Shown: positions 1 to 7,262 of the stretch, in pieces
How the letters are laid out: every line of letters begins with the position of its first letter
Numbering within the stretch: the first letter of the stretch is position 1
Origin: Roseovarius dicentrarchi
GTDB taxonomy: Bacteria > Pseudomonadota > Alphaproteobacteria > Rhodobacterales > Rhodobacteraceae
Direction of reading: 5' to 3'
DNA length: 60,299 nt
Assembly (NCBI RefSeq): GCF_003316635.1
Contig: NZ_QNQP01000021.1
Coordinates: 1 to 60,299 of the forward strand
Program-made: the position numbers and the translations under genes
The notes under the pieces: generated by a model
What the model was told of the DNA's origin: nothing
Databases searched by the model: none
The model's input: the letters and a program-made list of their open reading frames with translations, nothing else

Positions 1-126
1 CCGAAACAGCGAAGAAAAAGCGAAAGGAGGCAACAGCATTGACGCCATCATAATCAGCAGATCATAACGACTGGGTGGGTCAGATCTCGATGAAAATGCC
101 GGGTCAGTTCTCAATGACAATCAACA
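1..126 (+). mobile_element. Right end of an IS21-family insertion sequence (partial)
   Basis: The tip, read inward from base 126, starts TGTTGATTGTCATTGAGAAC. Two related subrepeats, GGGTCAGATCTCGATGAAAAT and GGGTCAGTTCTCAATGACAAT, lie side by side near the end; a TGT tip and several subterminal repeats are typical of IS21 ends. Upstream, a frame from base 3 to the TAA at 51-53 encodes a short, very basic tail (TAKKKRKEATALTPS), compatible with the C-terminus of the IstB helper ATPase. That would make this the right (istB) end, with the rest of the element lying outside the window. The same 30-bp tip occurs inverted at the other window edge. IS family assignment rests on end structure only. 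Confidence 0.6.
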
Positions 127-139
127 ACCGGGCGACCTG

Positions 140-457
140 ATGGGGCGGCGCGGTAAACCCGGAATGGCTGTCAGTGATCGAGCCATTGAATCGCCACTGG
201 TCCGAATGGCAACGGCGACGGGCGCCGAACTGACCGGTAACGTGATCTCAATCTATGGCGCCGCGCGGGAAATCTTGGGGCGCCATATCGCGCCCGGCAA
301 GCCCATGCAGAACCGGTTCGCCGACAGTTTCAACGGACGGATGCGCGCCGAATTCCTGAATGACACCATGATCTGCAACATGGCCCACGCTCGCGATGCG
401 GCGCGCGCTTGGCCGCCAGACGACAAAATAGAAAGGCCTCATTCTGCGCCCGGCTGT
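140..457 (+). pseudogene. IS3-family transposase OrfB (integrase core) remnant
   Basis: The translation carries the recognisable tail of an IS3-type DDE integrase: HIAPGKPMQN, then SFNGRMRAEFLND, then ERPHSA near residues 50-103, with a degraded GKPGMAVSD / GAELTGN block before it. In intact relatives these are parts of one core of about 270 residues that also needs an OrfA. Here there is no N-terminal half, no OrfA and no clean end: the open frame runs on into unrelated sequence after the RPHS motif. The usual glutamate in the FVESFNG block reads as aspartate (FADSFNG). It is a dead fossil, bordered directly by the IS21 end at base 126. Confidence 0.75.
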
Positions 458-574
458 AAAAGGTCATGGCGTTTTCCCAGCGCCTCACTATCGCAACCGG
501 CGTTTAACCAGACGGGTTCAGGTTCCGGGAGGGTGAAAGTTCAGTCGCAGGTCAGCGGGTCCGGCTGGGCAAGG

Positions 575-1641
575 TCAAAGCTGCACAGAAGTCATTTTGC
601 TGGTTGCAGCCCTGAACGTAGCCAACGCGCCGCCGCCCGTGGTCATCCAGTATTCGTGCTTGTCGTTGTGGATGACGTGGCGGAATCCATGCGCCTCCAT
701 GATCTCGGGACTGCCGTAGTCGCGAACAAAGACCTTTGACAAATACCAGTGGGACGACTTCCGATTCAGCCCTCCGACCTTTTGACCCCGAAAATAGACC
801 ATCAGTTGCATTCTGCCTGCCTGATACGAATAGTCGGGATTGTTTTGGAGGGACTGAAAAAACGTAGCCACATCCTTGGGAAGGCCAGTAAGGACTGCGC
901 CGGTTCCATCCGCGATGCGCGTTTCCGCCATGACCCGCATTGGTTGGCTGAACGATGCTTTCACTTCGCACGAAATAGCCGCCGATGTTGGCTTCATGCC
1001 CAGAAACTGATTGGCTGCGGCGTGCCAAGATGCTTGCTTGTCGGCGTCTGACAGACGGGCGCTTGGATGGCGCCCGACGGCATCATAGCGCAGACCAGCC
1101 GCCGTAAGGCGATCGCGAGCCTTGTTCCCCAGCGCGAGAACGAAGGCATTTTTCAACAGCGCCAGTTGCCGTGCCAGATAAGTGTTTGCGCACGCTGCCT
1201 CTGTTCGTGTCAGGTGTGGGCCGCCCGAAATCGTGGCGGGGCAAAGCACGGCGTTGGTTGTCCACGTCTTGGTTAGTTGCTGTACCAGATCCTGACCCGG
1301 AAAGAAGCAATCGAGGATGTGTCGCATGTTTCGATGAAATGCCGTTGGTCGGCCGGGCCGATCCAGCCCACCGCGCTGCATGGTTCCGTAAATATACGAA
1401 GCGAAAGAAGCAGCATGTCAGTGGCGTCGCCGCGATAGTGTGCGTCCCTTGGGGGATCGCCCGGTTCGGCGGTGACGATCACCAGCCGCACGTCATCCAA
1501 CGCACCGGTCGCGCCGCCAAAACCGCAGGGTACAATTCCCCGGTCCGGCTGCCATGTGCAAGCATCGGCACATGCCCCGTCGAAATGCGGACAGGGCGAA
1601 TAGGCCGGAAGCATGAGATCAAGCAATGCCTGCGCTGTCAC
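575..1641 (-). pseudogene. Uracil-DNA-glycosylase-family protein, frameshifted
   Basis: Two overlapping minus-strand frames together make one protein of the uracil-DNA glycosylase superfamily. The first (from 1641) has the N-terminal part: start MTAQALLDLMLPAYSPCPHF, then GACAD, W-x-P, FGGATGALDDVRLVIVTAEP. The second (from about 1381 to 575) continues with FHRNMRHILDCFFPG, TYLARQLALLKNAFVLALG and the HPSAR block. Relatives I recall carry both halves in one frame, so an indel lies between about 1325 and 1400. After the UDG fold the second frame continues for about 130 residues, including HGFRHVIHNDKHEYW, which I do not recognise; relatives usually end near 210 residues. Family activity would be removal of uracil or related bases from DNA, but this copy is probably inactive unless the shift is a sequencing error. 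Confidence 0.7.
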
Positions 1642-2018
1642 AATACCGATATCCGTTGGTAAAACCGATACGCGCAGTTAACCAGATGCAGGAATAGTTG
1701 GAAACCACAGGTCCAAACGCATTCCGAGCGGTCACCATGGCAACAGCAAGGAGCCAATCCCGTCCGGGCAACGTGGCGGTGATGGAGTAAATCTGGAACC
1801 CGCACGCGCCGGTCAGCCGTCCACCAGGCCGAAAACAGCGCGTCCTGTCTGTGACCGTCTGGGGGGGGGGGGCCACACCTTGCTTTCGGTCCGGCGTGAT
1901 GAAACCTGACCGAAAGGCAGGCGGGGTGCGGGACCGCGCCGTATCCCAGGGACGATTACGGCGAAGTATCGTTGCGAATGCTCGCAATCTCCGCCTGCCT
2001 CAATCAGCCCATCGAAGG
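1642..2018. other. Gene-free stretch with a G12 run and an inverted repeat
   Basis: No convincing gene lies here; a 122-residue minus-strand frame has no family-like motif. Two structures stand out. Bases 1861-1872 are twelve consecutive G. Just after it, CTTTCGGTC (1883-1891) is repeated inverted as GACCGAAAG (1908-1916), giving a 9-bp stem with a 16-base loop. The stretch sits between the broken UDG-like gene and the first conserved housekeeping genes, so it is probably scar DNA. Confidence 0.55.
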
Positions 2019-2243
2019 TCAGTTGAGAATATGTCCAATGACGCGGACAAAGGCGTTTGGCACATCCGTCAGGCTGTACCCGCCCGGCTTGATCGACGTT
2101 GCCCAGATCACCAGCCCGCCGGCAGAGATCAAAACGATGATGGCCGCGCCGGGCGAGCGCCGGTCCGACATGGTCGAAACGATGGCCGGGACAGAAAAGA
2201 CCCCCAAGATGATGCCGGTCACGAGTATCACGTCAGGGGTCAT
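2019..2243 (-). CDS. Small two-segment membrane protein, unknown function
   Basis: A 74-residue protein with two likely membrane segments: one near residues 3-22 (VILVTGIILGVFSVPAIV) and one near 33-50 (AAIIVLISAGGLVIWAT), separated by a short charged loop (SDRRSPG). It starts 31 bp after the pyruvate kinase stop on the same strand, so it is probably co-transcribed with pyk. I recall similar small proteins behind pyk in other Rhodobacteraceae but know no function. No cysteine or metal-binding motifs are present. Confidence 0.65.
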   Translation of the reverse strand: MTPDVILVTGIILGVFSVPAIVSTMSDRRSPGAAIIVLISAGGLVIWATSIKPGGYSLTDVPNAFVRVIGHILN

Positions 2244-2274
2244 AAGGGGCAGCCCGTTGTCTATTTTGCCAACC

Positions 2275-3720
2275 TTAGCTTGGATCAGTGGCGTAGATCA
2301 AACTTTCCTGGCAGGGCGCGACGCGCAGGATGTTGGTTGTGCCGGGCACATTGAACGGCACGCCGGCAGTCACCACGATCTGGTCCAGTGTGCTGGCATA
2401 GCCTTGCGAGCGGGCGGCGCGGGCGGCGATGATGACCGCCTGTTTGAACCGCTCCAGTTCGGGGGTCATCACGCAGTTCACCCCCCAGCTCAGCGACAGG
2501 CGCCGCGCCGTGCCGCGCTCGGACGTCATGGCGATGATCGGCACGCGGGGACGTTCGCGGGCCGTCAGCAGGGCGGTGGTGCCGGATTGGGTGAAGCAGC
2601 AGATCGCCTTGATATTGGCCGTCTCCGCAATTTCGCGCGCGGCGGCGACGATGCCGTCGGCGACGCTGCTGCGGACGGCGACGCGCGAGGCTTCGATGAT
2701 CTGGGTATAGGTCGGATCGTTTTCGACCTCGCGGGCGACATTGTCCATCGTGGTCACCGCCTCGACCGGGTAGCTGCCGGCGGCAGATTCTGCCGATAGC
2801 ATGATGGCGTCCGCCCCCTCATAGATCGCGGTGGCCACGTCGCTGACTTCGGCGCGGGTGGGAACCGGCGATTCAATCATTGATTCCAGCATCTGGGTGG
2901 CGACGATCACCGGCTTGGCCGCCGCGCGGCAGGCCCGCACAAGGCGTTTCTGGATCGGTGGCACGTTCTGCACGGGCAGCTCCACGCCCAGATCGCCGCG
3001 CGCCACCATGATCCCGTCCGATGCGGCAAGGATGCCGTTGAAGCGGCTTACGGCCGACGGCTTTTCGATCTTGCTAAGGATGGCGGCGCGACCCCGCGCC
3101 AGGTCGCGCGCCTCGGTCACATCCTCGGGGCGCTGAACGAAGCTGAGCGCCAGCCAGTCGACGCCCAGCTCGCACACGAATTCCAGATCCTTGCGGTCCT
3201 TGTCCGACAGGGCGGCCAGCGGCAGCTCGACATCGGGCACGTTCACGCCCTTGCGGTTGCTGATGGTGCCGCCGACGATGACCTCGCAATTTGCGTATTC
3301 CTTGGTGCAGTCGGTGACGGTCAGCCGGATCTTGCCGTCATTGACCAGCAGGCTGGCGCCGGGTTTCAGGGCTGCAAAAATCTCGGGGTGGGGCAGGTTG
3401 ACGCGGGTGGCGTCGCCTTCCGCGCTGTCCAGATCAAGGCGGAAGGCAGCGCCGGGCACCAGCTCCTCCTCGCCATTGGCGAAGACGCCGACGCGCAGTT
3501 TTGGCCCCTGAAGGTCGGCGAGGATGCAGATCGGGCTGTCCAGATCCTGCTCGACCTGCCGGATGATGCGATGCTTTTCGCGGATGCCATCGTGATCGCC
3601 GTGGCTCATGTTCAGGCGGAAGACATCGGCGCCGGCCTCGTGCAGGGCGCGGATCATGTCGTAGGTTTCCGAGGCGGGGCCGAGCGTGGCGACGATCTTG
3701 ACGTTGCGATGGCGTCTCAT
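2275..3720 (-). CDS. pyk: Pyruvate kinase
   Basis: Catalyses the last step of glycolysis, phosphoenolpyruvate plus ADP to pyruvate plus ATP, in the cytoplasm. The 481-residue length is standard. The barrel motifs are all present: VATLGPAS at the N-terminus, FRLNMSHG (substrate arginine and asparagine), ILADLQGPKLR, the catalytic lysine block ILSKIEKPSAV, the metal-binding VARGDLGVELP, and the TRAEVSDVATAIYEGADAIM signature, followed by a full C-terminal allosteric domain. The start at MRRHRN is the only sensible one. It is divergent from the N-formylglutamate amidohydrolase gene and followed by a small membrane protein. Confidence 0.97.
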   Translation of the reverse strand: MRRHRNVKIVATLGPASETYDMIRALHEAGADVFRLNMSHGDHDGIREKHRIIRQVEQDLDSPICILADLQGPKLRVGVFANGEEELVPGAAFRLDLDSAEGDATRVNLPHPEIFAALKPGASLLVNDGKIRLTVTDCTKEYANCEVIVGGTISNRKGVNVPDVELPLAALSDKDRKDLEFVCELGVDWLALSFVQRPEDVTEARDLARGRAAILSKIEKPSAVSRFNGILAASDGIMVARGDLGVELPVQNVPPIQKRLVRACRAAAKPVIVATQMLESMIESPVPTRAEVSDVATAIYEGADAIMLSAESAAGSYPVEAVTTMDNVAREVENDPTYTQIIEASRVAVRSSVADGIVAAAREIAETANIKAICCFTQSGTTALLTARERPRVPIIAMTSERGTARRLSLSWGVNCVMTPELERFKQAVIIAARAARSQGYASTLDQIVVTAGVPFNVPGTTNILRVAPCQESLIYATDPS

Positions 3721-3824
3721 ATGTGGGATTCCCTGATCTGAGGGGTGGCGTTTAGGTTATCGCTAACATCGCGCCGCCTGTGATACCAGCCTTTCGTGCA
3801 ATGGCCGGGCAAAACGGGGTGGGG

Positions 3825-4574
3825 ATGGACGACATGACATATCAGCCTGTTGTCATGGACGGGATGGACCGCGGCGGACGTTGGGTGGTGCTGTGCGATC
3901 ATGCGTCAAACATCGTGCCGGATTTTGTGGAGGGCGGATCGCTGGGTGTGGCGCCGGATGATATGGCGCGCCACATCGCATATGATCCCGGCGCCGAGGG
4001 GGTCAGCCGGGCGCTGGCGCAGGCGCTGGACGGGCCGGCCGTCCTGTCGCGCTTTTCGCGGCTGGTGATTGATCCCAACCGGGGCGAGGATGATCCGACG
4101 CTGATCATGCAGCTGTATGATGGTACGATCATACCGGGCAATCGCGGCATCAGCGATCTGAACGCGGGCGAGCGTTTGCGGCGCTGTTACCGGCCCTACC
4201 ACGACGCGGTGACGCAAATCACGGCACAGCGCACGGCGCCGGTGATCGTGTCTGTCCACAGTTTCACCCCGCAGCTGCGCGGACATGCGCCGCGCCCGTG
4301 GCAGGTGGGGCTGCTATATGCCCAGGACACGCGGCTGGCGCATCCGCTGCTGGCACGGCTGCGGGCCGAGCCGGACCTGAGCGTGGGCGACAATCAGCCC
4401 TATACGGGCCACCTGCCGGGCGATACGATCGCACGGCACGCGATTGCCAGCGGCCGGCCGAATATCCTGATCGAGCTGCGCAATGATCTGATCCAGACGC
4501 AGGCGCAGCAAAGGGAATGGGGCAGGCGGCTTGCATCCCTGCTGATCGAAACGCTGGCCCGTGAGGGGCTGTAG
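3825..4574 (+). CDS. N-formylglutamate amidohydrolase family protein
   Basis: About 249 residues from the start MDDMTYQPV. An upstream start at 3780 is possible, but its extra residues look non-coding and a G-rich ribosome-binding stretch precedes 3825. Family features are the early WVVLCDHASN block, SRLVIDPNR, NRGISDLNAGERLRRCYRPYHD, VSVHSFTPQL and the late NILIELRNDL. Members hydrolyse N-formyl-L-glutamate to formate and glutamate at the end of one histidine degradation route. Related proteins of unknown substrate are common in this family and no hut genes are adjacent, so the substrate is inferred from family only. It is followed after 14 bp by the isomerase-like gene, probably in one operon. 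Confidence 0.85.
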   Translation: MDDMTYQPVVMDGMDRGGRWVVLCDHASNIVPDFVEGGSLGVAPDDMARHIAYDPGAEGVSRALAQALDGPAVLSRFSRLVIDPNRGEDDPTLIMQLYDGTIIPGNRGISDLNAGERLRRCYRPYHDAVTQITAQRTAPVIVSVHSFTPQLRGHAPRPWQVGLLYAQDTRLAHPLLARLRAEPDLSVGDNQPYTGHLPGDTIARHAIASGRPNILIELRNDLIQTQAQQREWGRRLASLLIETLAREGL

Positions 4575-4588
4575 AAAAGGAGGGCGCC

Positions 4589-4942
4589 ATGCCGCATGTC
4601 GTCATTGAACATTCACCGGATGCCGCATCGCCGATCGTGTTGCAGCAACTGTGCAGCGCGCTGTTTGAGGCGCTGGCCGCCCACCCGGCGATCCCGCGGC
4701 CCGAGGCGTTGAAGCTGCGCACGCTGCAATCGGGCGTGCATCTGCAAGGCACGGCGGGGCAAAGCTATGCGCATGCGACGCTGATGCTGTTGCCGGGGCG
4801 CGATGCGGACACCAGATCAGATCTGGCGCAGACAATCCTGCGCGTCATGGCCGAGGCGCTGCCGCAGGTCCACAGCCTGTCGGTGGACCTGTCAGATCTG
4901 GACGCAGCCTATGCCAAGCGCGTGCTGCCGGACGATGCATGA
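4589..4942 (+). CDS. 5-carboxymethyl-2-hydroxymuconate isomerase-like protein
   Basis: A 117-residue protein of the tautomerase superfamily. It begins MPHVVIEHS, with the conserved N-terminal proline that acts as catalytic base after removal of Met. The later pattern HATLMLLPGRDADTRSDLAQ also fits the CHMI (HpaF) family, which isomerises 5-carboxymethyl-2-hydroxymuconate in homoprotocatechuate breakdown. No other hpa genes are nearby, so the real substrate is uncertain. The start is preceded by an AAGGAGGG ribosome-binding site. The stop overlaps the region just upstream of the DUF1244 gene, suggesting co-transcription. Confidence 0.8.
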   Translation: MPHVVIEHSPDAASPIVLQQLCSALFEALAAHPAIPRPEALKLRTLQSGVHLQGTAGQSYAHATLMLLPGRDADTRSDLAQTILRVMAEALPQVHSLSVDLSDLDAAYAKRVLPDDA

Positions 4943-4965
4943 TACGTTTTAGGGAGAGTAAGATC

Positions 4966-5280
4966 ATGGACAAGCAGACACAGATCGAACTGGAGGCCGC
5001 CGCCTTTCGCAGATTGCGCAAGCACCTGATGGAGGATCGCACCGATGTGCAGAACATCGACATGATGAACCTTGCCGGATTCTGCCGCAACTGCCTGAGC
5101 CGCTGGTATCAGGAAGCCGCGAACGAGCGTGGCATAGATATGGACAAGAACGAGGCGCGCGAGATTTACTACGGCATGACCATGGCCGAGTGGAAAGAGA
5201 ACTACCAGACCGAGGCGACACCCGCCCAGCAGGACGCGTTCAAAGTGTCATTCGCGGAAAATGTCGGCGACAAAAGCTGA
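4966..5280 (+). CDS. DUF1244 family protein
   Basis: A 104-residue acidic, helical protein that I recognise as DUF1244, a small conserved proteobacterial family with no established function. Characteristic blocks are AAAFRRLRKHL, VQNIDMMNLAGFCRNCLSRW (two cysteines) and EIYYGMTMAEWK. The ATG at 4966 is preferred over one at 4939, which overlaps the previous gene, because AGGGAGAG lies just upstream of it. It closes a three-gene plus-strand group and is convergent with the aminotransferase gene downstream. Confidence 0.85.
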   Translation: MDKQTQIELEAAAFRRLRKHLMEDRTDVQNIDMMNLAGFCRNCLSRWYQEAANERGIDMDKNEAREIYYGMTMAEWKENYQTEATPAQQDAFKVSFAENVGDKS

Positions 5281-5310
5281 CGGTCCGGCCCGTGTTGCAG
5301 TCGGGCGCTT

Positions 5311-5334
5311 TGGGTATTTTTACCAAGAAAAAAA
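5311..5334. repeat. GGGTATTT/CAAGAA intergenic repeat, copy 1
   Basis: The gap between two convergent genes contains GGGTATTTTTACCAAGAAAA. Related sequences occur at 7203-7226 and 16821-16841 and as an inverted pair at 20201-20262. It may contribute to transcription termination, but it is not a clear stem on its own. Confidence 0.45.
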
Positions 5335-5368
5335 CCTGGAGCGCCCCAACCAGAAGCGCCCGAGGGGG

Positions 5369-6226
5369 TCAGATCGCGCTTTTGAGGCTTTCTTCTATGT
5401 AAACCTCGCGCAGGCGGGTTGCAACAGGGCCGGGTGTGCCGCCGCGCAGCGCGGTGCCGTCGATTTCGACCACAGGCATGACGAATGCGCTGGCCGAGGT
5501 GAAAAATGCCTCATCCGCGTTCAGCGCCTCGTCGAGGGTAAAGCTGCGCTCTTCGATGCGCATCTGCGCCTCATCAGCAAAGCGCAGGACGGCGGCGCGG
5601 GTGATGCCGTGCAGGATATCGTGGCTGAGCGCGCGGGTGATGATGCGCCCGTCCTTGACGATATAGGCGTTGTTGGATGTGCCTTCGGTCACGTGGCCAT
5701 CCTGGATCATCCAGGCATCATCGACACCCGCCGCCTGCGCCATCATCTTGGCCATGGAGGGGTAGAGCAGTTGGACCGTCTTGATATCGCGGCGGCCCCA
5801 GCGCAGATCCAGGACCGAAATCACTCGCGCGCCGCGCTGGGCAAGGGGCGCATGGGCAAAGCCGGGCTTGGACTGTGTGAACAGCACCAGCGTCGGCGCC
5901 GTTCCCGCAGGCGGATAGTGAAAATCGCGGTCGCCGGGATTGCCGCGTGTGACCTGTAGGTAGATCAGCCCATCAGTCAGGTTGTTGCGCGTGACCATTT
6001 CGCGGTGAATTTCCAGCAGATCGCCCATGGCATCCGGCGCGCGCATGTTCAGCTCGCTCAGCGACCGCGCCAGCCGCTTTGCGTGGCCGGGAAAGTCGAT
6101 CAACTTGCCGCCCAGAACGCTGGTGACCTCATAGACGCCATCGGCCATCAGGAAGCCGCGATCGAAGACCGACACTTTGGCTTCGGTTTCGGGCAGATAT
6201 GCGCCATTCAGATAGACTGTTCGCAT
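5369..6226 (-). CDS. dat: Class IV aminotransferase, probable D-amino acid transaminase
   Basis: A PLP enzyme of 285 residues (fold type IV). The N-terminus VYLNGAYLPETEAKVSVFDRG and the block GVYEVTSVLGGKL fit D-amino acid aminotransferases better than branched-chain ones. The Schiff-base lysine is K149 in RRDIKTVQLLY, and the cofactor-binding VTEGTSNNAYIV follows. The reaction would be a D-amino acid plus 2-oxoglutarate giving a 2-oxo acid plus D-glutamate. It lies 6 bp after the DgcA gene on the same strand; the two next enzymes consume D-glutamate, which supports this role. Branched-chain or aminodeoxychorismate activity cannot be excluded from sequence. Confidence 0.85.
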   Translation of the reverse strand: MRTVYLNGAYLPETEAKVSVFDRGFLMADGVYEVTSVLGGKLIDFPGHAKRLARSLSELNMRAPDAMGDLLEIHREMVTRNNLTDGLIYLQVTRGNPGDRDFHYPPAGTAPTLVLFTQSKPGFAHAPLAQRGARVISVLDLRWGRRDIKTVQLLYPSMAKMMAQAAGVDDAWMIQDGHVTEGTSNNAYIVKDGRIITRALSHDILHGITRAAVLRFADEAQMRIEERSFTLDEALNADEAFFTSASAFVMPVVEIDGTALRGGTPGPVATRLREVYIEESLKSAI

Positions 6227-6232
6227 GGTATC

Positions 6233-7192
6233 CTATCCCCAAAGCTCCGGCGCCGGGGGATGCACCCCGGCCGCGTCGAATTTCAACGGTGTGTCGCGGT
6301 CTTCTGCCAGTAGCAGGGGGCCGTCAAGGTCGGTCACCATGGCGCCCTGCGCAACCAGTGTCGCAGGCGCCATTGCGAGGCTGCTGCCGACCATGCAGCC
6401 GACCATGACGCGGAAGCCTTCGGCCTCGGCGGCGCGGCGCAGCTCCAGCGCCTCGGTCAGGCCGCCGGTCTTGTCCAGCTTGATGTTGACGACGTCATAT
6501 TTGCCCCTGAGCGCCGCCAGACTGGCGCGGTCGTGGCAGGATTCGTCGGCGCAAACCGGAACCGGGCGCTCCATGCCCAGCAGCGCCTCATCCTCGCCCG
6601 CGGGCAAGGGTTGTTCGACCAGTGCAACGCCAAGGCGCAGAAGGTGCGGCGCGAGGTCCGCGTAGATGCCGGCCGTCCAGCCCTCATTGGCATCGACGAT
6701 GATCGTGGACGTCGGCGCGCCTTTGCGCACGGCCTCCAGCCGTGCCATGTCATCGGGGGTGCCCAGCTTGATCTTGAGCAGGGGCCGGAACGCATTTTTG
6801 GCGGCCTGTGCCTGCATCGTGTCGGGCGTGTCAAGCGACAGGGTGTAGGCGGTTATCTCGGGTGCCGGGTCGGGCAGTCCGGCCATTTGCCACACGCGGC
6901 GCCCGGTCCGCTTGGCCTCCAGATCCCACAGGGCGCAGTCCAGCGCATTGCGCGCGGCCCCCGCAGGGAGCGCATAAAGCGCGGCGCGATCTGTCACCGA
7001 CGCAGCCTGAATCTGCGCGGTTACACTGTCCAGCGTTTCGCCATATCGCGCATAAGGCACGCATTCGCCGCGCCCCTGATGCGTGCCATCGCTTATCGTG
7101 ACAGTCAGCACCTGCGCCTCTGTGCGGGAGCCGCGGCTGATGGTGAAAACCTGCGCCAGCCTGAATATATCGCGCGTCACTGAAACCTGCAT
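6233..7192 (-). CDS. dgcA: Enolase-superfamily epimerase, probable N-acetyl-D-glutamate racemase DgcA
   Basis: A muconate-lactonizing/dipeptide-epimerase type enolase-superfamily protein of 319 residues. The start is set at MQVSVTRDIF because the upstream in-frame extension is not family-like. Catalytic features are visible: the K-x-K pair in LLKIKLG, metal ligands D in IVDANEGW, E in VALVEQPLP and D in PVCADESCHD, and the second catalytic lysine in VNIKLDKTGG. By motif alone it could be an L-Ala-D/L-Glu epimerase. Because its neighbour is a DgcN homologue, the better call is DgcA, which interconverts N-acetyl-D- and N-acetyl-L-glutamate in D-glutamate catabolism. Gap to dat is 6 bp, to dgcN 70 bp. 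Confidence 0.82.
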   Translation of the reverse strand: MQVSVTRDIFRLAQVFTISRGSRTEAQVLTVTISDGTHQGRGECVPYARYGETLDSVTAQIQAASVTDRAALYALPAGAARNALDCALWDLEAKRTGRRVWQMAGLPDPAPEITAYTLSLDTPDTMQAQAAKNAFRPLLKIKLGTPDDMARLEAVRKGAPTSTIIVDANEGWTAGIYADLAPHLLRLGVALVEQPLPAGEDEALLGMERPVPVCADESCHDRASLAALRGKYDVVNIKLDKTGGLTEALELRRAAEAEGFRVMVGCMVGSSLAMAPATLVAQGAMVTDLDGPLLLAEDRDTPLKFDAAGVHPPAPELWG

Positions 7193-7202
7193 GCGCCCCC
7201 GC

Positions 7203-7226
7203 CTTTCATCTTGTCGTAAATACTCA
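7203..7226. repeat. GGGTATTT/CAAGAA intergenic repeat, copy 2
   Basis: On the minus strand this reads GAGTATTTACGACAAGATGA, a diverged copy of the element at 5311. It lies in the 70-bp gap between dgcN and dgcA, just upstream of the dgcA start. Confidence 0.35.
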
Positions 7227-7262
7227 CATTCCGGCGCAGGCATCCTTGCGCCGGACCACCAA

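Noticed and set aside
575..1641. Programmed ribosomal frameshift in the UDG-like gene
   Set aside because: No slippery heptamer with a downstream hairpin is evident near 1325-1400, and the flanking sequence is already decaying, so a plain mutation is simpler.
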